Below, in pieces: positions 14,920 through 22,103 of a DNA stretch of 26,290 nt. The DNA is from CAZYWA01 sp964650975 [NCBI: uncultured bacterium]. Lineage in GTDB: Bacteria > JADJOY01. Positions within the stretch are counted from its first letter, which is position 1. Every line of letters starts with the position of its first letter. Under the pieces are notes generated by a model. It was given only the letters and a program-made list of their open reading frames with translations. It was not told the origin of the DNA and did no database searches. The translations under genes were made by a program, and so were the position numbers. The stretch lies in contig CAZYWA010000033.1 in the NCBI GenBank assembly GCA_964650975.1, positions 1 to 26,290 on the forward strand. The letters are read 5' to 3'.

Positions 14920-14951
14920 CGAAGGGGGAAAACACGCGGATTCTACCACGT
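14920..14951 (-). promoter_or_regulatory. Extended -10 promoter and leader shared with the 11179-11209 site
   Basis: ACGTGGTAGAAT followed by CCGCGTGTTTTCCCCCTTCG. The -10 is TAGAAT (14945-14940) with the TG extension. 28 of 32 aligned columns equal the copy at 11179-11209, and the distance from -10 to the start codon is the same in both (45 nt). Confidence 0.6.
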
Positions 14952-14967
14952 CCTCGGTGCGTGGCCG

Positions 14968-17055
14968 GTGCTGCTCCTGGTGACGCTAAGCGGCTCGGCT
15001 TGTCCGGGGCCTGGGGCTGCCACGCTCGAAGAGCCGTTTCGGGCGGACCCTGAGCTCGTGGTTCCACGCGTCGAGACGCCCGGGGTGTTCGGCTCGCAAG
15101 TTCAACAGGAGATCGGCGAGGAAGACGGGAGAGCCGCGGTCCTCACGACTCGTCCCACGCGGTCGCCGAGCGGGCCTCTCGACGAAGCGCGCGAGTGGGT
15201 CCTCGATTTCGGTCGCGACGAGTCGGCCGTGCTCGAGATCGGGATCCTGGGCGGATCGACCGGAGTGCTCGAGATCGAGCTGGCCGAGAACCGTGCCGAT
15301 CTCGACGCCCACCTCGAGTCGGACGGCGCGGCGAACGACGAGGCCGACGACGGCGTGCAGGAAGTCCGCCCCCCGGCGGAGGATCCCTTTCCCGAGCGCG
15401 TCTCGATCCCCATCGGCCCGCACCCGCTGGCGTGGAGAGACGAGCGGCCACGCGGGTTCCGCTGGGCGCGGCTGGTCGCTCGGGACACACGCGGCGTCGA
15501 GGCGCGGGTTGCGATCGACTACGTCCGTGCTCGACTCACGTACCGGCCATTCCAGCGCCCAGGCGACGAGTTCACGCCAGCGGTCATGAAAGAGGTCGAT
15601 GCACTCTTCGACGTGGAGAGATCGGCCGGTCCGTCGCGACTCTCGAGCTTCTGGTACGCCGGCCTTCACACGCTCGAGATCTCGAGCTCGCCCGGCCGCG
15701 CGAGCCTGCTCCTCGACGGCGCCAAGCGCGATCGCGCGGTGTGGGCCGCCGACCTGGCGGTGGCGGCCCGTGCCTACTATGCGGCGGGCCGCGATCCGGG
15801 CCCGATCGCGCGCTCGATCGAGCGCCTCGCGACGCTGCCGCGCGCTCGCCGTCCCGGCTCTCAGCCGGTCGCGTCGACGGACTTCGACGGCGGCCGGCCG
15901 GAGTACCTCGATTACGGGAGCTGGTGGACGATCGCGCTTCGCGACTACTGGCGTGAGACCGCCGATGCCGCGTTCGTGGAGCGGCTCTATCCGAAGCTCG
16001 CGGAGCAGACCGAGTGGCTTCGCGCGCGCGTCGGCGCCGACGGCCTGCTCAGGAAAGCACCCGAGGAGCTCGAGTGGTGCTACACGCTCAAACGCTCCGG
16101 CGCCGTCACCTACCTCAACGTCGTCTCCGGGATGGCGCTCGAGGCCGCCGCCGAGCTTGCGACTGCGAAGGGCCGGAGCGAGGACGCGGCGCGCTGGAGC
16201 GTCGCCGGCCGGCGCGTGCGAGATGCCGTGCTCGCCCAGCTCTGGGACGAGCCGCGCGGGCTCTTCGTCACGTCGAGCGACGACCGCGAGCGGGTGTCGG
16301 CGGACGGCAACGCGCTGGCGCTCGCATCCGGCTGGCTCACGGCCGATCGTCGCGAACGGGTGCTCGCCGCTCTTCGCGAGCATCTCTGGACGCCATGGGG
16401 AACCAAGAACGTCGACCTGCCGTATGGCGAGCTGGCGGGTCCCGAGCACAACGGCCGCGTGTGGCCGTTCCTGGTCTACTTCGAGGCTGACGCGCGCCTC
16501 CAGCCGGGACGCGATCCGGCCGACGGATTCGAGCTGATCGAGCGCACCTGGGGCTCGATGCTGCGCGAGCGCGGGTTCCCCGGAACGTTCTGGGAGTGGA
16601 TCGGTCCCGACGGTCGGCCCGAGAGCCCGCACGTCAGCCTGGCGCACGCCTGGTCGGCCGGAGTGACGGCGCTGCTCGGCGAGCGCGTGCTGGGCATCCG
16701 GCCGGTAGGCCCGCAGAGCTACGAGATCGCGCCGGTGCCGGGCACGCTCGAGCACGCGGACGGGACGCGGCCCACTCCATGGGGCCCCATTCAAGTGAAC
16801 TGGAAGCGCGATCCGGCGACCGGCCGCTTCGAGCTCGATGCGAGCGCGCCCGAGGAGGTGACGATCCAGCGCTTCGTGGTTCCCGCGCCGGACGACCGGC
16901 AGCGGATCGTCGTCGACGGTCGAGAGGTGCTCGACATCGGTGCGCGCAAGGACGATTCGTACCCCGGCCCCGCCATCCTGGAGCGCGGTCGCGGCTTCGT
17001 GGCGTTGCACGCGCCGCTGGGCACGCAGCATCACCTCGCGATCGAACCGCGCTGA
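14968..17055 (+). CDS. GH78-like (alpha-L-rhamnosidase type) six-hairpin glycosidase, possibly exported
   Basis: About 695 residues. The region from ~240 to ~590 resembles the (alpha/alpha)6 barrel of alpha-L-rhamnosidases: DYGSWWTIALRDYWRETAD, LYPKLAEQTEWLRARV, NALALASGWLT, GRVWPFLVYFEAD, GTFWEWIGPDG, SLAHAWSAGVTALLGERVLGIRP, followed by a small beta domain with TPWGPIQV. The first ~25 residues are hydrophobic (VLLLVTLSGSAC) with a Cys that could be a lipoprotein site, though the lipobox is imperfect. The start is uncertain: the frame is open well upstream, and the GTG at 14968 gives a short signal segment lacking basic residues. It probably trims or recognises a rhamnose-like sugar on a secreted glycan. 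It is divergent from the preceding radical SAM gene. Confidence 0.8.
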   Translation: MLLLVTLSGSACPGPGAATLEEPFRADPELVVPRVETPGVFGSQVQQEIGEEDGRAAVLTTRPTRSPSGPLDEAREWVLDFGRDESAVLEIGILGGSTGVLEIELAENRADLDAHLESDGAANDEADDGVQEVRPPAEDPFPERVSIPIGPHPLAWRDERPRGFRWARLVARDTRGVEARVAIDYVRARLTYRPFQRPGDEFTPAVMKEVDALFDVERSAGPSRLSSFWYAGLHTLEISSSPGRASLLLDGAKRDRAVWAADLAVAARAYYAAGRDPGPIARSIERLATLPRARRPGSQPVASTDFDGGRPEYLDYGSWWTIALRDYWRETADAAFVERLYPKLAEQTEWLRARVGADGLLRKAPEELEWCYTLKRSGAVTYLNVVSGMALEAAAELATAKGRSEDAARWSVAGRRVRDAVLAQLWDEPRGLFVTSSDDRERVSADGNALALASGWLTADRRERVLAALREHLWTPWGTKNVDLPYGELAGPEHNGRVWPFLVYFEADARLQPGRDPADGFELIERTWGSMLRERGFPGTFWEWIGPDGRPESPHVSLAHAWSAGVTALLGERVLGIRPVGPQSYEIAPVPGTLEHADGTRPTPWGPIQVNWKRDPATGRFELDASAPEEVTIQRFVVPAPDDRQRIVVDGREVLDIGARKDDSYPGPAILERGRGFVALHAPLGTQHHLAIEPR

Positions 17056-17231
17056 GCCGGCACGGCCCTCCCGGCAGCGATGACTCGCGCGGTGTGGAAG
17101 GCGCCGCTTCCGCGGCACCGCTGTTCGTTCGAGCCGAGACGGTACCCCCCAGCCGCGGACGCTTGAGCGCGGATCCCCGCCACCGGTAGGGTAGAGATCC
17201 CGCCAGCGACGCCCTCGGATCCGCCGTCGAC

Positions 17232-18611
17232 ATGCCGCAGCGTCCCGTCCGTCGCGTTCTGTTGCTCAACCCGCCCGGCGCACGCCGTTATCTGCGCGAC
17301 GTCTACTGCAGCCACAGCTCGAAGGGCACTTACCTCTATCATCCGATGGATCTGCTCGCGCAGGCCGCGATGCTGGCGCCGCGTTTCGAGCTGGCCGCCG
17401 TCGATGCCATCGCCGACCAGCTGACCGTCGCAGAGGCGCGTGACCGGGTGCTCGGCTTCCGGCCGGACGCGATCGTGTTCCTGTCGGGCGCGGTGTCGCA
17501 TCGCGAGGACCTGGCATTCCTGGGCGGCATCAAGAAGGAGCTGCCCGAGCTGGTCCTGATCGGCATGGGCGACGTGTTCCTGTGGGAGGCGCAGCGCTTC
17601 CTGGGCGAGCACCCGTGGATCGACGGCGCGCTTCCCGATTTCGTGAGCCCGGCCCTCGGTCCCGCGCTCGAAAGCGGCGAGGCGCGCGGTGTGATCGGCG
17701 TCGATCCGTTCGCGCGCGGCGCGCGCAAGACCTTCGCCTATGGAGCGCCTCCCTACGATCTCTTTCCGATGGAGCGATACCGGTTGCCGTTCGGCCGGCC
17801 CGAGCCGTTCGGCTCGGTGCTCACGAGCTTCGGTTGTCCGTTTCACTGCACGTACTGCAACACCGCCGAGATGCCGTACCGGCTGCGCGACCTCGATGGC
17901 GTCTTCGACGAGCTCGCTTACCTGCGCGCGCGCGGCATCCGCAAGGTGTACGTGCGCGATCCCACGTTCGCGCTGAATCCGCGCTACACGCGGGATTTTC
18001 TCGACCGGCTGATCGGCGAGCGCTGGGACATCGCGTGGAATTGCTTCCTGCGGGCGGACCGTGTGACCCGCGAGCAGCTCGCGCGCATGCGGGAAGCGGG
18101 CTGCTATCTGGTGATGTTCGGCATCGAGACCGCGAGCGACGAGCTCAACCAGCGGTCGCGGAAGGACATCAAGCAGAGCGAGATCCGGGCGGGAGTCGCG
18201 GCCGCGAAAGACGCCGGGCTCAAGGTGCTGGGGACGTTCGTGATCGGGATGCCCGGCGAGACCCGCGCCAGCGCCGAGGAGACGATCCGGCTCGCGACCG
18301 AGCTCGACCTCGACTACGCGTCGTTCAACGTCGCGACGCCGCGGCTCGGCTCGCAGCTTCGCGATCAGCTCGGAATCGGCAGCGTCCTCGAAGTGGGCGC
18401 CGTCGGCATGGACGGCTCGAACCAGGTGCCCGCCATCGATTCCGCGGAGCTCTCGCCACGCGAGGTGTGGAGCCTGCGGAACCGCGCGGTGTGGAGCTTC
18501 TACGGCCGGCCCCGCTACCTGGCGACCCGGGCGCAGGAAGCGATTCGCGACGGCGGCCTCTGGACCGGCGCGCGCAACGCGCTGAGCTTGTTCGGCTCGG
18601 CGCTGGGCTAG
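17232..18611 (+). CDS. B12-binding-type radical SAM enzyme
   Basis: 459 residues. The N-terminal domain (RVLLLNPPGARRYLRDVYCSHSSKG, YHPMDLLAQAAML) is a cobalamin-type Rossmann domain; the YCS-x-SKG-x-Y-x-x-P-x-DLL motif is seen in a subgroup of these enzymes. The core starts with FGCPFHCTYC, ligands C202, C206 and C209, and continues with KVYVRDPTFALN, MFGIETASDELNQ and FVIGMPGETRAS. The ATG at 17232 follows a weak possible -10 (TAGAGA, 17192-17197); the 176-nt gap after the GH78-like gene shows no other feature. It probably methylates or otherwise modifies an unknown carbon substrate. It points away from the GH78 stop, in the same orientation. Confidence 0.9.
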   Translation: MPQRPVRRVLLLNPPGARRYLRDVYCSHSSKGTYLYHPMDLLAQAAMLAPRFELAAVDAIADQLTVAEARDRVLGFRPDAIVFLSGAVSHREDLAFLGGIKKELPELVLIGMGDVFLWEAQRFLGEHPWIDGALPDFVSPALGPALESGEARGVIGVDPFARGARKTFAYGAPPYDLFPMERYRLPFGRPEPFGSVLTSFGCPFHCTYCNTAEMPYRLRDLDGVFDELAYLRARGIRKVYVRDPTFALNPRYTRDFLDRLIGERWDIAWNCFLRADRVTREQLARMREAGCYLVMFGIETASDELNQRSRKDIKQSEIRAGVAAAKDAGLKVLGTFVIGMPGETRASAEETIRLATELDLDYASFNVATPRLGSQLRDQLGIGSVLEVGAVGMDGSNQVPAIDSAELSPREVWSLRNRAVWSFYGRPRYLATRAQEAIRDGGLWTGARNALSLFGSALG

Positions 18612-18718
18612 GCGTCCGCGCGCTGGCACCCCGGACGGCACCTGGTTCGGTGGAGGCGCCGTCGGGCACGCCGCCGATCCAGGTGAGCTTCAACGGCCGT
18701 GGCTCAAGCGTTCCGGGA

Positions 18719-19231
18719 CTAAGCCCACCACCCTACGAGCACGCACAGCCATTCCAGCGCGGTCCCGACCTGCTGCGCGTGTGCCAGGCTCCGTTGATGA
18801 GCGAGGTAGCCGCGGACCCGCGCGTCGACGAGGGCGTCTTCCGCGCCCGGAAGAAGCGGATCGGGTGGCGACGTGGGTCGTGGCGTCACCGGCAACCGCT
18901 CGAGCTCGCCCGGGTCGAGCCAGATCGTCTCGCAGATCGTGCACACGTCGAGCTCGATGGCGAGACCTCGCGGGTCGAGGGCCACGCGTTTCATGGAGCT
19001 GGGACAGGTCGGGCACGCGAGCCCACCGGCCGGGCTGGCTCGCCGTGCTTGGAACCAGAGCTCGGTCAGCTCGGGCGAGTCGTGCTCGCGGCGTAACGCG
19101 GCGAGCGTCGCGGCGCGTCCGTCGCAGCCCGGGCACCGGTAGGTGAGCACTGGTGTTCGCGGGATGGGTGCGAGCGCCACGCCGCACCGGGGGCAGCGTG
19201 GGTCGCCGGTGTCCGGCGAGCCGCCGCTCAT
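18719..19231 (-). CDS. zf-TFIIB-type zinc-ribbon protein with hydrophobic C-terminus
   Basis: 170 residues with two zinc ribbons: C13-x2-C16...C33-x2-C36 (RCPRCG, YRCPGCDGRA) and C73-x2-C76...C97-x2-C100 (ACPTC, LDVCTICETIWLDPGELERL). The second has the W-[LF]-D-x-GELE signature of zf-TFIIB domains, which bind zinc and often lie in proteins of unknown function. The last ~20 residues (LEWLCVLVGWWA) are hydrophobic and may anchor it in membrane. It is a paralogue of the gene just upstream, 10 nt away: SLAALRKERDTATLAHLWGLAR there matches TLAALRREHDSPELTELWFQAR here. It is the last gene of the operon with that gene and the radical SAM gene. Confidence 0.75.
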   Translation of the reverse strand: MSGGSPDTGDPRCPRCGVALAPIPRTPVLTYRCPGCDGRAATLAALRREHDSPELTELWFQARRASPAGGLACPTCPSSMKRVALDPRGLAIELDVCTICETIWLDPGELERLPVTPRPTSPPDPLLPGAEDALVDARVRGYLAHQRSLAHAQQVGTALEWLCVLVGWWA

Positions 19232-19241
19232 GGGCCCGGGG

Positions 19242-19733
19242 TCAGTCGAGCAAGTCGAGGACGCCCAGGATCCGCGACGCGGTGCGCATCGCTTGCTCGC
19301 GCTGGTTCTCCTCGCGGAGCTGCTCCTGCATCATCGACACCATCGCCTGCGCGTAGGCGACCTTGGCCTCGGGCGGGAGCTCCTTCTGCGGCTCGACGGC
19401 GCGCTGCGGCTGCTTCGGGATGCGCTCGAGCTCGTCGCGATCGAACCACACCATCTGGCACATCTTGCAGACGTCGAGCACCAGAGGTCCGTCGGGGAGC
19501 TCGAGGCTCACCTGGGCCGTGGGGCGCGCGCAGGAGGCACAGCGCTTCCCCGGCGCGGCGGTGGTCGTGCGAGCGAGGCCCCAGAGGTGAGCGAGGGTCG
19601 CCGTGTCCCGCTCCTTTCGCAGCGCGGCGAGCGACACGGCTCGCCCTCCACAGCGGGAACAGCTCCACCACCGCACTTCGCCGGCCGAGCTTGCGTCGAG
19701 CGGCTTCGCGCAGTTGGGGCAGGTGAAATCCAC
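19242..19733 (-). CDS. zf-TFIIB-type zinc-ribbon protein
   Basis: 163 residues with two zinc ribbons: C5-x2-C8...C25-x2-C28 (TCPNCAKPL, WWSCSRCGGRA) and C65-x2-C68...C89-x2-C92 (RCASC, LDVCKMCQMVWFDRDELERIP). The C-terminal third is a hydrophilic helical region (MVSMMQEQLREENQREQAMR) that could form a coiled coil. The start is a GTG at 19733, 14 nt after the radical SAM stop, selected because it begins at the first ribbon. Function is unknown; nucleic-acid or protein binding is possible. It is in an operon after the radical SAM enzyme and before its paralogue. Confidence 0.75.
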   Translation of the reverse strand: MDFTCPNCAKPLDASSAGEVRWWSCSRCGGRAVSLAALRKERDTATLAHLWGLARTTTAAPGKRCASCARPTAQVSLELPDGPLVLDVCKMCQMVWFDRDELERIPKQPQRAVEPQKELPPEAKVAYAQAMVSMMQEQLREENQREQAMRTASRILGVLDLLD

Positions 19734-19747
19734 GGCCGGTCCGGGTC

Positions 19748-21592
19748 TCACTTCCCGACGGATGCCGAGTACATCGCCGCGGAAAGCGGCTCCGTGACGC
19801 TCGCGGCAGCGACCGCGTGCGGATCGCGCTTCGCCGCCCGCTCTTCCTCCGCTCGCATCGCCGCGAACGCGGGCATGTACTTGGCGTAGGAAACCTTCGG
19901 CGTGGTGGGCGAGACGCCCTGACCGCGCTCGGCCAGAAGCTGGAGCAGCTCGGCGGCCCGCTCGCGGGTGAGCACCGGATCGACCTCGACGCGGTGGTAC
20001 TCGCGCTTCGCGAGCGTCCAGGCACCCTTGAACCCACCGCCCGCGCCGAACACCGGATGGCGAGCGCCTGGATTGGCCGCGGTCATGAGCGCCTCGAAGA
20101 ACGCGGCGCTGGCTCGCGCGCCGCGCCGCCACGCCGGCAGCTTCTTGCCGGTGGGCGGCCGCAGCGGCCGGAGCAGCAGCTGCGTGCCGACGCGGACGTA
20201 ACGCAACAGCTCGTCCCACGATTCGATGCGAGTGAGCATCCACAGCGCGTAGCGCGGGCGCCCGTAGAAGCGGAAGTAGGCGCGGCGCGCGAGCCGTTCC
20301 AGCTCGGGGCGGGTGAGCTCGGTCCACGGCGTCGGCAGCAAGTGCTCGTCGAGGGTGCCGCGCATGTACTCGCGCCAGTAGTCGAGGCCGGTGCCCTCGA
20401 TCACGTACTTCTGCTCGAGCTCGGTGTGCGGCTTGATGATCGCGATCTGGTACTGGGCGTAGGCGAGCGGCAGCGTGAGCGAGAAGTCGATGGTCTTCTT
20501 GCAGCTCTCCATCGTGTCGCCGGGCGCGCCCACGATGAAGAACCCGAGACCCATGATCCCGGCCTCCTTCACGCAGGCCAGCGTGCGACGGATGTGGCTG
20601 GTGGCCTTCTGGCCCTTCTTCATCGCGGCCAGGACTTCGTCGTCGCCCGACTCGACGCCGAAGAAGATGCGCCGGCAGCCGCCCTCGACGAGCGTGCGGA
20701 TGTACTCCTCGTCGGGCTCGCGGTCGGTGCGGTGCCAGGAGAGCGAGTCGACCCGCGAGCGGCACGACCAGATGATGTCGAGCTTCTTGCGTTTCACCTC
20801 ACGCGCGAATTCCATCACCCGCTCGCGGTCGTGAAGCATGAGCGGATCGAACCAGTCGATCTCATGGATCCCGAGGGCGATGCAGTCCTCGACCTCGGCG
20901 ATCAGCTGCTCGGGGGTGCGCGCGTCGAAGCCCGAGTTCCGCATGCAACAGAACGAGCACGGATACGGACAGCCGACCTCCGACATGCCGATGGTGAAGT
21001 TCTTGCGCTGCGAGACGTGCGAGAAATAAAGGTGGTTCGGATAGATCGAGCGATCCGGGATCGGAAACTCCGAGAACGGGATCTTGCGGCCGGGATGGGT
21101 GCGCTTGAGCTCGCCGCGCTCGCGGTACACGAGGTCGGCGACCTTCTCGTAACCGTGGCCGCGCTCGAACGCCGGCAGGAATTCGGGCAAGAAGGTGATC
21201 GACTCGCCACCGCACAGGAAGTCGTAGGCCCCGTGCGACATGATCTCTTCGGGGTAGACCTTCGCCTCGTAGCCGCCCGTGAGGATCGGGATGCTGGTCT
21301 CGGCCTTGAACTTCTTGGCCCAGCGGATCGCGAAGCGGAACGTCTGCGCGGCGTGCGACGAGAACGCGATCAGGTCGGGGTTCCACGCCTTGACCTGACC
21401 GAGCACCTCGTCGACGCCCCAGCGCTGCGCCAGGCCGTCGAAGAGCTTCACTTCCCAGCCGCACTGGTTCGCGACGCGCGTCGCCCAGCCGAAGCCGAGA
21501 TGCGGGAAGAGCCCGAACTCGTCGTCCACGCTGGGCAGATTCTCGTTGAAAATCTGCGTGTGGAAGGTTGGGTAAACGAATGCCAAGCGCAT
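19748..21592 (-). CDS. B12-binding-type radical SAM enzyme (long form)
   Basis: 614 residues. The N-terminal Rossmann-type domain (MRLAFVYPTFHTQIFNENLPS, DLIAFSSHAAQTFRF, ILTGGYEA, DFLCGGES) precedes the radical SAM core with EVGCPYPCSFC, ligands C208, C212 and C215, then DWFDPLMLHDRERVMEFA, RRIFFGVESGDDEVL, GFFIVGAPGDTMESCKK and IAIIKPHTELEQ. The C-terminal ~150 residues are longer than usual and lack a recognised domain; RVGTQLLLRPLRPP is positively charged. The ATG is preceded by AGGAGA about 10 nt upstream. It is followed at 14 and 10 nt by the two zinc-ribbon genes, an unusual combination. A promoter TTGACC-N18-TACCGT lies about 220 nt upstream, leaving a long leader. Confidence 0.92.
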   Translation of the reverse strand: MRLAFVYPTFHTQIFNENLPSVDDEFGLFPHLGFGWATRVANQCGWEVKLFDGLAQRWGVDEVLGQVKAWNPDLIAFSSHAAQTFRFAIRWAKKFKAETSIPILTGGYEAKVYPEEIMSHGAYDFLCGGESITFLPEFLPAFERGHGYEKVADLVYRERGELKRTHPGRKIPFSEFPIPDRSIYPNHLYFSHVSQRKNFTIGMSEVGCPYPCSFCCMRNSGFDARTPEQLIAEVEDCIALGIHEIDWFDPLMLHDRERVMEFAREVKRKKLDIIWSCRSRVDSLSWHRTDREPDEEYIRTLVEGGCRRIFFGVESGDDEVLAAMKKGQKATSHIRRTLACVKEAGIMGLGFFIVGAPGDTMESCKKTIDFSLTLPLAYAQYQIAIIKPHTELEQKYVIEGTGLDYWREYMRGTLDEHLLPTPWTELTRPELERLARRAYFRFYGRPRYALWMLTRIESWDELLRYVRVGTQLLLRPLRPPTGKKLPAWRRGARASAAFFEALMTAANPGARHPVFGAGGGFKGAWTLAKREYHRVEVDPVLTRERAAELLQLLAERGQGVSPTTPKVSYAKYMPAFAAMRAEEERAAKRDPHAVAAASVTEPLSAAMYSASVGK

Positions 21593-21636
21593 GCGTCGGA
21601 GGTCTCCTCGCGCGGGCCCAGGTCAATCGGCACGGC

Positions 21637-21750
21637 TCAAGCGTCGGCCGCGGCCTCCTCCTGGGCGCGAAGGGGCGAGACGGGAGCGGTGACCGCGGAC
21701 GACGCCTCCGTGACGGTGGACCGGAGGGCTGTGTGGGCGACCGGGGTCAC
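21637..21750 (-). CDS. Possible 37-residue small ORF in the leader of the radical SAM gene
   Basis: GTG at 21750 to TGA at 21639-21637, ending about 45 nt before the radical SAM start on the same strand. The peptide is Ala/Val/Ser/Thr-rich with an acidic C-terminus (VTEASSAVTAPVS, RAQEEAAADA). Third-position GC in this frame is about 89%, higher than the other two frames of the strand (about 68% and 74%). No good ribosome binding site is seen, and no cysteines. It could be a leader peptide or a substrate peptide, or chance. Confidence 0.25.
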   Translation of the reverse strand: MTPVAHTALRSTVTEASSAVTAPVSPLRAQEEAAADA

Positions 21751-21814
21751 TCGGCTCGCGGGGAAGTTTCGCGCTTTCGAGGCGCGCTCGGGGGAACATT
21801 GCGCGCCTGACGGC

Positions 21815-21844
21815 ACGGTACCACGCGATTTTCGAGAGGGTCAA
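21815..21844 (-). promoter_or_regulatory. Promoter of the long radical SAM / zinc-ribbon operon
   Basis: TTGACC (21844-21839), 18 nt, TACCGT (21820-21815), with TG before the -10 (TGGTACCGT). It drives the minus strand; the leader to the ATG at 21592 is ~215 nt. A closely similar promoter faces the other way at 22027-22056. Confidence 0.5.
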
Positions 21845-22000
21845 ACGCGCCGAGCACGTTTTCGCGTGACATCGTCATTCGAATGGCGGGGGTCGTCCAG
21901 GTCGCACCGCCGGCCTCGCTTTTCACGCGTTCCGCGTCGCTTCCCGCCGCGCAGCCCGATGCCGGCGCGGCACGCTTTTGTATGGGCACCCATGCATTGT

Positions 22001-22016
22001 CGCGCCGCTCGGCGCG
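22001..22016. promoter_or_regulatory. Palindrome upstream of the divergent promoter
   Basis: CGCGCCG-CT-CGGCGCG, a perfect 7-bp inverted repeat 10 nt before the -35 at 22027. Nearby are ATGGG-CA-CCCAT (21982-21993) and the 10-bp palindrome CATTCGAATG (21876-21885). These are candidate operator sites in the 511-nt gap between the divergent radical SAM genes. Confidence 0.3.
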
Positions 22017-22026
22017 GCCCGCTTCC

Positions 22027-22056
22027 TTGACGTGGATGCGCGCGGATTCGTACCTT
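22027..22056 (+). promoter_or_regulatory. Promoter of the SPASM radical SAM / GT4 gene run
   Basis: TTGACG (22027-22032), 18 nt, TACCTT (22051-22056). Expected start near 22063, about 41 nt before the ATG at 22104. Confidence 0.55.
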
Positions 22057-22103
22057 ACGAGTGGCCCTCCCCCCTGCGAGAGCCGAGTTCCGTCCCCTCA
22101 CCG

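Noticed and set aside
14335-14967. Upstream extension of the GH78-like frame
   Set aside because: It covers the coding region of the divergent radical SAM gene and carries no domain; only the part from about 14968 looks like a gene.
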